Assembly: GCA_002313255.1 (NCBI GenBank)
Contig: DCBA01000122.1
Location: forward strand, 1-38,314
Source of the DNA: Gammaproteobacteria bacterium UBA1119
GTDB lineage: Bacteria > Pseudomonadota > Gammaproteobacteria > Pseudomonadales > Azotimanducaceae
Direction of reading: 5' to 3'
Length of the DNA: 38,314 bases
The translations under genes were made by a program, and so were the position numbers. Of this stretch, positions 25,324-33,507 are shown piece by piece; the first letter of the stretch is position 1, and each line of letters begins with the position of its first letter. The notes beneath the pieces were generated by a model, which saw only the letters and a program-made list of their open reading frames with translations, did not search any database and was not told the DNA's origin.

Positions 25324-26538
25324 TCAGTGACGAACATCAAGCATCATCGAATCGAGTTTTCGCACGGGGGTTGAGACAAGCACCAGGAGTGCTATCAAGA
25401 CCACAAAAACCGCTCCACTCGCGATTAGCGATGTCGATATATCGTAAGCATCTGCAATCATGCTTACGGGTAAAACGCCGAGCGGCATCAGTCCATGCGA
25501 CATCATATCGATGCTCATGATTCGTCCCCGCATACGCCGGACGACTTGAACCTGCAACAGACCACGATTAAGAGACATATTCCAGGACGACAACCAGCCG
25601 ACCAATGCAAGGACAACGACCGCTGTCCATAAATTAGGTGCCATCCCGAATAGCATGGTCGCAACACCCCAGCCAAAGCAGGTAATCACAAGCCAAGTGC
25701 CTTTGTGTTTGAGGTCGCCCGAGGCGGCCAACATCAACGAGCCAAGAATTGCGCCAACACCCATTGCCGAAAGCAGTACGCCCAGATCGGCCGGACCGCC
25801 GAGCAAAATATCTTCGTTAAACGCTGGCAACAGCGTGTTAAGCGGCATACCAAACATAAATGGCACGATCGAAAGAAGAATCAGCGCGTACACAGTCGGC
25901 TGAGCACGAACGTACTTTAGGCCATCCAGGATTTCGATAAACGGATGTTTTCGCGTATCGCGCGACCCTGCCCGACCCCGATTGGAGACAAGCAACATGG
26001 TGAAAGCCGAAAGGAAATACAACCCCCCGATGACGAGATAAACAATACCGACGCCAAAGGTGCTAGTGGTATCTCCTGCCGCGATCCATGCGATCAAGAA
26101 ACCTGCAAATGCTGGCGCCAAGATTCGTGCAAAATTCATGCTGGTGGTGGTAAGCGCCATTGCGGTGAAGATCAAGCGCTCGTCCACGAGATCCGGAACA
26201 AAAGCATTTCGCGCTGGAAACGATAGCGCCAACACGATTCCGTTAAACAGCCCAAACACAATGAAATCCCAGAAACCCACGTTCCCCGATAGGATGATGA
26301 AGGCCATGATCAGCGTTGCGATGGCATTTAAGGATTGAGCGGCCACGAGTATCGATTTCTTTGAAACCCGATCAGCAAGAACACCGCCCCACAACGAAAA
26401 TAGTACTTGGGGAATCATGAAGGACATGGTGACCCATCCAAGATCGACCGCGGAGGAAGTCAATTCGTAAACGAACCAACCTCGCGCGACCTGTTGCATG
26501 TTCATCGCGAATGAGGAACCCAAGCTGCCAAGCCACAA
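25324..26538 (-). CDS. MFS transporter (transmembrane secretion effector / EntS-like group)
   Basis: About 404 residues, twelve membrane segments. The loop 2-3 motif GGVLADRVSKK (about 55-65) and the mid-loop with KHPFIEILDGLKYV (about 200) are typical of the PF05977-like efflux group that includes the enterobactin exporter EntS. The start is a problem: the frame is open 17 codons further to a stop, but no ATG or GTG occurs before the first helix. The TTG at 26538 (LWLGSLGSSF) lies within the start of helix 1 and has no ribosome site. Either an unusual start is used or the 5' end is damaged. Preceded on the same strand by the MBL hydrolase gene. Confidence 0.82.
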   Translation of the reverse strand: MWLGSLGSSFAMNMQQVARGWFVYELTSSAVDLGWVTMSFMIPQVLFSLWGGVLADRVSKKSILVAAQSLNAIATLIMAFIILSGNVGFWDFIVFGLFNGIVLALSFPARNAFVPDLVDERLIFTAMALTTTSMNFARILAPAFAGFLIAWIAAGDTTSTFGVGIVYLVIGGLYFLSAFTMLLVSNRGRAGSRDTRKHPFIEILDGLKYVRAQPTVYALILLSIVPFMFGMPLNTLLPAFNEDILLGGPADLGVLLSAMGVGAILGSLMLAASGDLKHKGTWLVITCFGWGVATMLFGMAPNLWTAVVVLALVGWLSSWNMSLNRGLLQVQVVRRMRGRIMSIDMMSHGLMPLGVLPVSMIADAYDISTSLIASGAVFVVLIALLVLVSTPVRKLDSMMLDVRH

Positions 26539-26673
26539 CCAACGGAAATCGGTCTGCGAAAGCGCCGTATAAATATCCCGAGAAGCCAGAGTCGTCTTAG
26601 ATCAGCGGGCGACCTCGGATTTTAACACGCGATCCTGTCCAACTCGGTCTCGATCCCGTGACGATCGACCAAC

Positions 26674-27516
26674 TCAGTAATCAAGGCGGTACGAATCACC
26701 ATCGCGCACCAACTTGCCCGCCGTTGGACCGGAAAAGTGAGTACCAATCACCAGCACCGGACGATCTGCATACAAATCCAAAAAACGGGCGCGTGTCGAC
26801 GCGCTCTGGTCCGGGTCAACGTCTGCCGTCGTCGACCAATCTGGGTAGGCTATTTGACAGGGATGGTGGACCATATCCCCAGTAATGAGGGCCTCTTCAC
26901 CTTGGGAAGTAATGTGCACACTGACGTGCCCGGGTGTGTGGCCAGGCGTCGATTCAAGTCGTACCTCACTCGTGACTTGATGATCACTTGAAACAAGATC
27001 AGCTAACCCAGCATCAAAAATGGGTCGCACCGAATCGTCAATCACGGGTCCGTATTCGGCCTGGCTTTCGTTTTGCCAATGTGCCCATTCTTCTTCTGCG
27101 TACAGGTAACGTGCGTTAGGAAAAGTCGCCTCCCATGCCCCACCGACCAGCCGCGTATTCCAACCGACGTGATCCACATGCATATGCGTACACAAAACCG
27201 TATCAACGGTGTCGCGATCAAATCCTGCGGCAGCGAAATCGTCCAGAAACGATGACTGCATCTGATGCCACTTCGGGTAGGTGCGGTCTTTGTCATTACC
27301 GATGCACGTGTCAACGACAAGGGTCTGACTCTCTGTCTCAATAATCAAACTATGGAACGAAAGGACGAGCTTGTGATCGTCGTTCACGAACGGTCCGATC
27401 CAATCGATTGCCTTGATACAGTCCTCCGTGGCTTGCGGCAATATGTGGTTACCAATGGTTGATGAGGTAAGTTCAACCACCCGCGTAATCGTGGTATCAC
27501 CAATTCGCCACTTCAT
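26674..27516 (-). CDS. MBL-fold metallo-hydrolase
   Basis: 280 residues from the ATG at 27516, which has AAGGA seven bases ahead; an upstream GTG at 27540 is less likely. The zinc motif is CTHMHVDHVGW (HxHxDH). Other ligands are H in STPGHTPGHVS (about 205), D in TGDMVHHP (about 225) and H in VIGTHFSGP (about 263). The layout is that of quorum-quenching lactonase and MBL relatives with a WNTR region (NTRLVGG). The substrate is unknown. Divergent from the crotonase gene with 73 bases between; the MFS gene follows 135 bases downstream. Confidence 0.87.
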   Translation of the reverse strand: MKWRIGDTTITRVVELTSSTIGNHILPQATEDCIKAIDWIGPFVNDDHKLVLSFHSLIIETESQTLVVDTCIGNDKDRTYPKWHQMQSSFLDDFAAAGFDRDTVDTVLCTHMHVDHVGWNTRLVGGAWEATFPNARYLYAEEEWAHWQNESQAEYGPVIDDSVRPIFDAGLADLVSSDHQVTSEVRLESTPGHTPGHVSVHITSQGEEALITGDMVHHPCQIAYPDWSTTADVDPDQSASTRARFLDLYADRPVLVIGTHFSGPTAGKLVRDGDSYRLDY

Positions 27517-27589
27517 CCGTCGTCCTTTGCTTCTGTCCACAATCCGTCACACTATATCGTCCTGAACGCGAATCAAATGGGGAGCTGCC

Positions 27590-28384
27590 ATGACCGAGCC
27601 AAGCCGCTACGGCGATGCTGAAATAACGCGAGATGGTCACGTGGCAATCGCAGAAATTCGCCGGCCCCCCAACAACTTCTTCGATGTCGATCTAATCAAC
27701 GCACTGGTTGCGGCGTTCCGCGATCTCGACGACGACCCCGATTGCCGCGCCATTGTCCTCTGTTCGGAAGGGAAACACTTCTGCGCGGGCAACGATTTTT
27801 CCAGGTCCACAGGCCAGTCTGAACGAACTGAGCGAAACGTCTCCCTGGGAAATCCGCTCTATTCTGCAGCCGTCGATTTATTCTCCTGCAAGAAGCCCGT
27901 TGTCGGTGCTATCCAAGGAGCAGCCGTGGGTGGTGGATTTGGTTTGGCACTAGTGCCCGATTTTCGAGTCGTCTGCCCCGAGGCTCGATTTACCGCGAAT
28001 TTCGTTAAGCTCGGCTTTCATCCCGGCTTCGGCTTGACCCACACGCTGCCAAAACTCATCGGACAGCAAAAAGCGAACAACATGTTCTTAACGGGGAAAC
28101 GAATCGATGGCGAAACAGCTCACGACTGGGGCTTGGGTGACGTCCTAACTGATCGGGAGAACGTACGGTCCGAAGCCATCTCATTGGCGTCTGAGATTGC
28201 GGAGAATGCTCCGCTAGCTGTGCTTTCTGTGCGAGCCACCATGCGAGCCGGATTGGTAGAATCCGTCAAAGACCAAACCGACCACGAATTCGTAGAGCAG
28301 CAACGGCTTCAGCAGACTGAAGATCATCGCGAAGGTGTCCGAGCGGTCGCCGAACGTCGCGCAGGGAACTTTAACGGTCGGTAA
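27590..28384 (+). CDS. Crotonase (enoyl-CoA hydratase/isomerase) family protein lacking hydratase glutamates
   Basis: 264 residues. Crotonase fold: oxyanion-hole segment GKHFCAGNDFS (about 62-72), GAIQGAAVGGGFGLAL (about 109-124) and FVKLGFHPGFGLTHTLP (about 140-156). The two glutamates of true enoyl-CoA hydratases are absent: the GGGCE Glu is Gly (GGGFG) and the Glu of the 'QPEI' position is Phe (ANFV). It therefore probably does not hydrate a double bond, and may isomerise or act on another CoA ester. Starts at an ATG with GGGAG eight bases ahead. Its end lies seven bases from the convergent GPH carrier. Confidence 0.88.
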   Translation: MTEPSRYGDAEITRDGHVAIAEIRRPPNNFFDVDLINALVAAFRDLDDDPDCRAIVLCSEGKHFCAGNDFSRSTGQSERTERNVSLGNPLYSAAVDLFSCKKPVVGAIQGAAVGGGFGLALVPDFRVVCPEARFTANFVKLGFHPGFGLTHTLPKLIGQQKANNMFLTGKRIDGETAHDWGLGDVLTDRENVRSEAISLASEIAENAPLAVLSVRATMRAGLVESVKDQTDHEFVEQQRLQQTEDHREGVRAVAERRAGNFNGR

Positions 28385-28391
28385 TTGATCC

Positions 28392-29780
28392 TCACACCGA
28401 CGCCCGGCGAGCATCCAATACACTCCGAATCTCTGCGTACGCTTGTTCGTTTAGTTTGAACCGCCTAAAAAGCATGGCGCCAATTGCATAGCAAACTAGC
28501 GGAAACAGGCTATAGAGCGAAACGATTGCAATTTGCGTTTGCATCGACTGCACCTCATTCGGCACAAAACCCGCCGCTTGGAGCACAAATCCGGTCAGCA
28601 TCAGCATGACACCCATCGCGCACTTGTATACGAAATTCCATGCCGCAAAGTAGGTCCCTTCTTTGCGTTCTCCCGTGACGTACTCGTCGTAATCGATGAC
28701 ATCACCCTGGATGGAGGCGCTTATCGTGCCGCCGCAGCCTGCGGCGAACCCCGCGAAGATAGCGAGCACTATCATCGTAATTAGCCGGACATCAACCGTA
28801 TCTAGAAACGGGAGGACGAACATGCCGCCAAACGAAACGCCGGTTAGCAACATCGAAAAAAACCATAGTTGTTTTTTGCCGTACCGGCGCGACAACGGTA
28901 TCCAGATTGGTACAGAAAAGGCGGACGGGATCATGTACGACAAAATAATGAGGGGGGCCCACGATGCAGCGCCAACCACATACTGTGCGACATAGAGCGT
29001 CAACACCCCTATTGCTGCCGAACCAACGTTTTCGATGAACGTCACGATAATCAATAATCGCGCGTGCGGATTCCGAACCACGTCCGCAAATGCCCGAAAC
29101 GGTCGCTCGTTGACTCGCCCTTGAAATTCGACTCGCTCGCGGAGCCTAATCACCGCGAATCCAATCAGAAACGCCATCACAACCGTTGCGACAATCGCCA
29201 GCTCGAGTGCGGTTTGTCGCACCACTGCCGCGCCCTGGTCTTCCGCCCAAATAAGGACTTGGAAACTTGCCAGACACAGTATTGAACCGAACGTATAAAA
29301 CGCGTGTCGGATGCCGAAAATCCTACTGCGTTCGTGATAGTCATCCGACAGTTCCGCGCCGAGAGATAGATGAGGGACAAAAAAGACCGTCATGACCGAG
29401 TAAAACCCAATCACCGCCACCGCCATCCAACCGACCAGTGCAGCTTCAGATAACTCCGCGGGAGGCGAGAACACCATCACGAATGCGGCTCCGATAGGAA
29501 TAACGCTGGCGGCCATCCACGTACGACGACGACCGAAGGAACCGACCGTTCGATCGCTTAGGTAACCAACCACCGGGTCCGAAATCGCGTCCCAAACCCG
29601 CGAAATGCTAAAGATAATCCCCATCACTGCCGGCGCGATCAACAGCACGTCCGTCGAGAACTTCATGACGTATAAACCGACGAGTAGGTACATGTAACCT
29701 GCACCGACGGTTGGGGCACCGTATGCAAATACTGTCCCCCAGGGAACTCGCCCCCGACGTCGCTCCAACGTCGTATTCAC
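28392..29780 (-). CDS. GPH-family (MelB-like) sugar/cation symporter
   Basis: 462 residues from a GTG at 29780, whose last two bases and the next form the TGA of the preceding SDR (GTGA overlap), so the two are co-translated. About twelve membrane helices. Helix 1 onward reads GYMYLLVGLYVMKFSTDVL, and the loop 2-3 signature is DAISDPVVGYLSDRT followed by FGRRRTW, with the conserved Asp pair used by GPH (glycoside-pentoside-hexuronide) symporters for the coupling cation. The substrate is not known; SDR plus GPH pairs in such genomes may handle a polyol, sugar acid or terpenoid. The frame remains open far upstream inside the SDR gene, but that part is shadow. Confidence 0.88.
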   Translation of the reverse strand: MNTTLERRRGRVPWGTVFAYGAPTVGAGYMYLLVGLYVMKFSTDVLLIAPAVMGIIFSISRVWDAISDPVVGYLSDRTVGSFGRRRTWMAASVIPIGAAFVMVFSPPAELSEAALVGWMAVAVIGFYSVMTVFFVPHLSLGAELSDDYHERSRIFGIRHAFYTFGSILCLASFQVLIWAEDQGAAVVRQTALELAIVATVVMAFLIGFAVIRLRERVEFQGRVNERPFRAFADVVRNPHARLLIIVTFIENVGSAAIGVLTLYVAQYVVGAASWAPLIILSYMIPSAFSVPIWIPLSRRYGKKQLWFFSMLLTGVSFGGMFVLPFLDTVDVRLITMIVLAIFAGFAAGCGGTISASIQGDVIDYDEYVTGERKEGTYFAAWNFVYKCAMGVMLMLTGFVLQAAGFVPNEVQSMQTQIAIVSLYSLFPLVCYAIGAMLFRRFKLNEQAYAEIRSVLDARRASV

Positions 29781-30553
29781 GCGTTTCTGATGGTCAACCC
29801 ACCGTCGACGGGTAGTGCAACGCCAGTGACGTAACCGGCTGCAGGAAGAACCAAACTTAGGGTCATGTGAGCGACTTCCTCGGGGTCCGCATACCGTTTG
29901 AGTGCTACTCGCCGACGCGCATATTCTTGTTTTTGCTCTTCCGGTATCCCGTCCGTAAGGCCCGTTCTTATCGGGCCCGGACAGATGCAATTCACCGTAA
30001 TGTCCTCGGTTCCAAACTCCACCGCCAGTGAACGTGTTAAACCTAGGACGCCCGTTTTAGCTGCACTGTATGCGCTCGCGTGCTTGGTCGCCCCCAGTCC
30101 CTCCGTCGACGCGATATTGACGATCCGACCGCCATCGGCTTTTCGTAGGAACGGCAACGCGGCACGGATTATGCGGACGTGAGCCGTAATCAGTACGTCT
30201 TGCGCACGCTGCCAGACGGCCTCGTAATCGTCATCATCCACGGGCGCACCTGCACCAATTCCGGCGTTATTGATAACGATGTCGATGCCGCCAAAGTGCT
30301 CAGCGATTTCAGGTACGACTCGTTCGATGGCCTCCCGATCCGAAACATCAAGCGGCCATCCTCGCACCGAGTAACCGGCTTCGCTGATTTCTTCAACGAC
30401 CTGCTCCAACGGATCTTCGTTAATATCGGTTACCGCCACCAACGCCCCTTGCTCAGCGAACAAGCCAGCAGTTGACCGGCCCATACCGCTGGCAGCGCCA
30501 GTGATGATGGCGACCTTTCCTTCGATCGACCGGCTAAGTTTGGTTAATTTCAT
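29777..30553 (-). CDS. Short-chain dehydrogenase/reductase (SDR)
   Basis: 258 residues. TGAASGMG cofactor loop, NNAGIGAG, IASTEGLGATKHASAYSAAK with catalytic Ser, Tyr and Lys, and the C-terminal GVALPVDGGLT strand are complete. The start has a strong ribosome site (GGGAGG five bases ahead). Four-base overlap with the GPH symporter suggests that the imported compound, or a product of it, is the SDR substrate (inference). Divergent from the tRNA-Lys unit. Confidence 0.9.
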   Translation of the reverse strand: MKLTKLSRSIEGKVAIITGAASGMGRSTAGLFAEQGALVAVTDINEDPLEQVVEEISEAGYSVRGWPLDVSDREAIERVVPEIAEHFGGIDIVINNAGIGAGAPVDDDDYEAVWQRAQDVLITAHVRIIRAALPFLRKADGGRIVNIASTEGLGATKHASAYSAAKTGVLGLTRSLAVEFGTEDITVNCICPGPIRTGLTDGIPEEQKQEYARRRVALKRYADPEEVAHMTLSLVLPAAGYVTGVALPVDGGLTIRNA

Positions 30554-30643
30554 TGCGTCCTCCCGAGCAATCGATTATTGCCCATCCTGTCGCGATATAC
30601 AGTTATCGAGGCGACCTAATTACGGCTGTTGTGCAGCGTCCGC

Positions 30644-30672
30644 TTGTTCGGCCCGCACACCGCGCATAGAAT
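30644..30672 (+). promoter_or_regulatory. Candidate promoter of tRNA-Lys with GC-rich discriminator
   Basis: TTGTTC (-35, 3/6) and TAGAAT (-10, 5/6) are spaced by exactly 17 bases. The bases just after the -10 are GCGCGG, the GC-rich discriminator typical of stable-RNA promoters under stringent control. The predicted start is about 13 bases before the tRNA. Confidence 0.55.
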
Positions 30673-30691
30673 GCGCGGTTTCGTGGCCCAG

Positions 30692-30767
30692 GGGTCGTTA
30701 GCTCAGTTGGTAGAGCACCGGGCTTTTAACCCGTTGGTCCTGGGTTCGAGCCCCAGACGGCCCACCA
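30692..30767 (+). tRNA. tRNA-Lys (anticodon UUU)
   Basis: 76-nt cloverleaf with the 3' CCA encoded. Acceptor stem GGGTCGT/ACGGCCC (one G-U pair), D arm GCTC/GAGC, anticodon loop CTTTTAA with anticodon TTT, variable loop TGGTC, T arm CTGGG/CCCAG with TTCGAGC loop. The first pair of the anticodon stem (C27, U43) is not Watson-Crick. No terminator is seen between it and the downstream gene. Confidence 0.97.
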
Positions 30768-30789
30768 CCACGCCACCACGGAACCACAT

Positions 30790-31401
30790 TTGGATTGGGC
30801 AGCACGAAACTTCATCTTGAGAGCTCGAAACGGGCCCACGGCGCCCCGCTTTTCCCTCGACAACCTACCTTCAGCCAATCACCTAGAAGTCGTCGCTCAA
30901 TCCATCGCGAACGCTCTCTTTTATGCCAATCAACACCGTTTCGATACGTCGATCTGGGTCGTTCTCGAGGGACCTCCTTGCCCACCACGCGTGCTTGCCT
31001 ACCGAGGCAATTCCATCGGCTCGCTCGGGGGGTTTGACGAGCGCTCCATCGCAGCATCGATGCGCACTGCCCTCGCCCAAGGAACGCGCCTCGGTCGTGA
31101 CGAAACGGTCATTTGTGAAAGTGGTATCGAAGTCACGCATCGTAGTTTCGAGTCAATGATCAAAGCAGCGGCGATTCCCGGCTTTTATTACCTAGACAAA
31201 AAAGGATCCGATATACGTGAGACCTCGTTCGACTCACCGGCGATCTTTGTATTGAGCGATCACAAATCGATGCCGCGTAAGAGCACGCACTACCTCGCGC
31301 GGCTCGGAGGCCGCCCCATCGCTTTGGGACCTAAGACTATTTTTGCAAGCCAATGTATTGTTTTAGTTCACAACGATCTCGATCGCCAAGCGATTCAGTA
31401 A
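30790..31401 (+). CDS. trmY: TrmY-like (DUF358) tRNA pseudouridine methyltransferase homologue
   Basis: 203 residues from a TTG at 30790. No ATG or GTG is available and the protein's first strand ([12 protein letters not shown]) begins almost at once. Family signatures: FSLDNLP (21-27), [10 protein letters not shown] (58-67), FDERSIAA (82-89), FVLSDH (153-158) and [12 protein letters not shown] (179-190). These match the SPOUT methyltransferase TrmY, which in Archaea makes N1-methylpseudouridine at tRNA position 54. Homologues exist in some Gammaproteobacteria with unproven substrate, so the symbol is by homology only. The gene begins 22 bases after the tRNA-Lys CCA with no terminator or clear ribosome site, suggesting co-transcription with the tRNA. 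Its last seven bases overlap the tail of convergent queC. Confidence 0.85.
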   Translation: MDWAARNFILRARNGPTAPRFSLDNLPSANHLEVVAQSIANALFYANQHRFDTSIWVVLEGPPCPPRVLAYRGNSIGSLGGFDERSIAASMRTALAQGTRLGRDETVICESGIEVTHRSFESMIKAAAIPGFYYLDKKGSDIRETSFDSPAIFVLSDHKSMPRKSTHYLARLGGRPIALGPKTIFASQCIVLVHNDLDRQAIQ

Positions 31402-32063
31402 TATCGCGTGGGATCGACCACGCCCGCTGATTGAAATCCCTCCCTGCGGATACGACAACTATCGCATCGTCCGCAAGCCTCGCCATCTCGATTAGGTTGG
31501 TAGCATGAGACCGTGTTCCCATAGTTCACTCCGAGCTGCAGTCCTTTGATGATAATGTCAGCCTTTGGCAATTCGATGAGTGGCGCATGAACTGTAAACC
31601 TATTCCCTTCGACCCCAGCTTGAGTCGCCAGATTAGCTAGCTTTTCAAACCCTTGGATGAACTCAATACGGCAGTCCGGGTAGCCCGAATAATCCACCGC
31701 GTTGACGCCGATGAAGAGATCGTGCGCACCCAGCACTTCGGCCCAAGCAAGCCCTAACGATAAGAACACGGTGTTTCGTGCCGGCACATAGGTCACGGGA
31801 ATACCTGTCGTTGGTGCCTCCGGCACCTCTATCGCTGCATCAGTTAAAGCCGACCCACCAAATTCAGAAAGATCAATCGAAACAACACGGTGCTCTTTAA
31901 CACTAGCGGATACCGCAATTTTTCGGGCCGCTTCTAACTCGATGGCGTGCCGTTGACCATAAAAAAAAGACAGCGCGTAACACTCGAATCCCCGGTCATT
32001 CGCTATCGCCAGCGTCGTCGCGGAATCAAGGCCGCCTGACAAAAGTACGACGCCGATCGTCAA
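31395..32063 (-). CDS. queC: 7-cyano-7-deazaguanine synthase
   Basis: 222 residues. QueC converts 7-carboxy-7-deazaguanine to preQ0 using ATP and ammonia, in queuosine synthesis. Visible are the PP-loop SGGLDS (9-14), FFYGQRH (about 33-39), YVPARNT and the C-terminal zinc site with four Cys in [19 protein letters not shown]. The start is the TTG at 32063: its TTG overlaps the queE TGA (TTGA) and GAGG lies seven bases ahead, while the encoded protein then begins [14 protein letters not shown] as expected. An upstream start would add seven residues not seen in the family. Confidence 0.95.
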   Translation of the reverse strand: MTIGVVLLSGGLDSATTLAIANDRGFECYALSFFYGQRHAIELEAARKIAVSASVKEHRVVSIDLSEFGGSALTDAAIEVPEAPTTGIPVTYVPARNTVFLSLGLAWAEVLGAHDLFIGVNAVDYSGYPDCRIEFIQGFEKLANLATQAGVEGNRFTVHAPLIELPKADIIIKGLQLGVNYGNTVSCYQPNRDGEACGRCDSCRIRREGFQSAGVVDPTRYY

Positions 32064-32713
32064 CGACCTGCCTCGTCGCCCCAAAGAACTTTATGGAGTT
32101 GTATCTGAAAACGTACGTCCAGCCGATCCGCGAGGATCCACTCGGCAAGGTGCCTAGCATTCTGCTCAGATGCTGATGGGGAGAACAGTACCTCGCCAAC
32201 GTGCGCGGTGAGGTCGTACTCCGCACAGATGTCCCTTGCCCAGCAATAATCGCGTCGGTCACAGATCACAAATTTCACCTGATCCCTTTCCCGCAATGCA
32301 GCCACGTTTGAAAAGAGATTCCGATCCAATTCTCCGGATCCTGGAGTTTTGAAATCCACAACTCGACTCACCCTTGGATCGACGGCGGTGATATCCATCG
32401 CTCCGCTGGTTTCGAGTGACACCACGTAACCCCGATTACACAATGCGGCAAGCAAGCCAAATACCCTCGGTTGTGCCAGCGGTTCACCCCCAGTCACCGT
32501 TACGTGCCGCACGCCAAGTTCGTCTACGCGATTAAGAATGGCATCTAACGCGAGCGTTGAGCCACCATGAAACGCGTACGCGGTATCGCAATACTGACAA
32601 CGAAGTGGACACCCGGTCAGCCGAATAAAGACTGTAGGCCTGCCGACGCTCCTCGATTCACCCTGCACTGAGAGAAAAATCTCCGTGACGCGAAGCGTCT
32701 CGGCCTCTGACAC
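32060..32713 (-). CDS. queE: 7-carboxy-7-deazaguanine synthase (radical SAM)
   Basis: 217 residues from a GTG at 32713, five bases after the cpoB stop. The frame is open 43 codons further inside cpoB, but that part is shadow. The radical-SAM cluster motif CPLRCQYC (C35, C39, C42) follows the SVQGES substrate segment (15-20). TVTGGEPL (about 76-83) binds SAM. It makes 7-carboxy-7-deazaguanine from 6-carboxytetrahydropterin, the step before QueC, with which it is translationally coupled. queD and folE are not in the window. Confidence 0.95.
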   Translation of the reverse strand: MSEAETLRVTEIFLSVQGESRSVGRPTVFIRLTGCPLRCQYCDTAYAFHGGSTLALDAILNRVDELGVRHVTVTGGEPLAQPRVFGLLAALCNRGYVVSLETSGAMDITAVDPRVSRVVDFKTPGSGELDRNLFSNVAALRERDQVKFVICDRRDYCWARDICAEYDLTAHVGEVLFSPSASEQNARHLAEWILADRLDVRFQIQLHKVLWGDEAGR

Positions 32714-32717
32714 GACG

Positions 32718-33503
32718 CTAGAGGTACTCGGATGCGTACGATTTGGCGAGATCACCGACCGTTCCCGGATGGTTTTTGATGACTCGATCAAGATAATCGC
32801 GTGCGCGCACAGTATCGCCCAGCTGATGGTAGACCTTGCCAAGTTTGTATAACGCGTCAGGTACTTTCGCGTGATCCGGGTATAAGGTGACCACCTGTAC
32901 GAATGACTGCCGCGCTTTTTCTAGATCGTCAGTGGCGTGATGTAATTCCCCCAACCAATAAAATGCGTTGGGAGTCCACTGCCCGTTCGGGTAATCAACG
33001 ATAAATTGATCGAAAGCGACAATGGCGTCATCAAACCTACGCTCACTTGTGAGCGCGTACGCGCTTTCATACGAACCGCGTTCTGTACCGGTAGGATCGA
33101 TAACGGGCGGCAACGGCGGAATATTCGTCTCGTCATGCGGTTCCGTTGCGACATCTATCGCCCGAAGTTCGCGGAACCGTCGGTCAATGTCGGTGTAACG
33201 TCGATTCTGTTCCCGCGTAAGCCGATCGACCCGATAAATCTGCTCCTCAAGCATGCCCCGAACGATTGCCAGCTCTTCTTGTAAAACCTGCAATTGATAA
33301 AAGAGTGCCGCTAACCCCGTATTGTTACTCGCAGTCCCGTCAGCGGATTCGAGGCTCGAGTTCCGTTCCGGGGTTTGATCGACGATCGGAGCCGCGCCGT
33401 TTGCATCAACCGTCGCGTAACCGAACAGAGTGCACAAAAAAAAGAGCAACCCCTTCGTTCCACGCCTTCTTTTTTGTGTCTTGTCTGTTCGCACTGCGAA
33501 CAA
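32718..33503 (-). CDS. cpoB: CpoB (YbgF), Tol-associated periplasmic TPR protein
   Basis: 261 residues: N-terminal signal sequence (hydrophobic GLLFFLCTLFGY at about 18-29), a coiled-coil (about 65-115, LFYQLQVLQEELAIVRGM) that trimerises in relatives, a Pro-rich linker, and three TPR repeats from about 143 (YESAYALTSERRFDDAIVAF). CpoB couples Tol function to PBP1B during septal peptidoglycan synthesis. The start is uncertain between the TTG at 33503 (four bases after the pal stop) and a GTG at 33494. Last gene of the tol-pal operon, followed closely by queE as in Pseudomonas. Confidence 0.92.
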   Translation of the reverse strand: MFAVRTDKTQKRRRGTKGLLFFLCTLFGYATVDANGAAPIVDQTPERNSSLESADGTASNNTGLAALFYQLQVLQEELAIVRGMLEEQIYRVDRLTREQNRRYTDIDRRFRELRAIDVATEPHDETNIPPLPPVIDPTGTERGSYESAYALTSERRFDDAIVAFDQFIVDYPNGQWTPNAFYWLGELHHATDDLEKARQSFVQVVTLYPDHAKVPDALYKLGKVYHQLGDTVRARDYLDRVIKNHPGTVGDLAKSYASEYL

Positions 33504-33507
33504 GCAC

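Noticed and set aside
27516..27590. Promoter for the crotonase gene (TTGCTT then CACTAT)
   Set aside because: The -10 match is only 3/6 and the spacing is ambiguous, so it is not distinguishable from chance.
29781..29990. N-terminal extension of the GPH symporter
   Set aside because: The frame is open, but the sequence is inside the SDR gene, has Arg/Ser/Cys-rich shadow composition, and the family N-terminus begins right at the GTG at 29780.
30692..30767. tRNA-Lys as the attachment site of a genomic island spanning the accessory block
   Set aside because: tRNA-Lys beside queC is a known island site in Pseudomonas, but here the accessory block is on the 5' side of the tRNA, no integrase is present, and I saw no second copy of the tRNA 3' end as a direct repeat.
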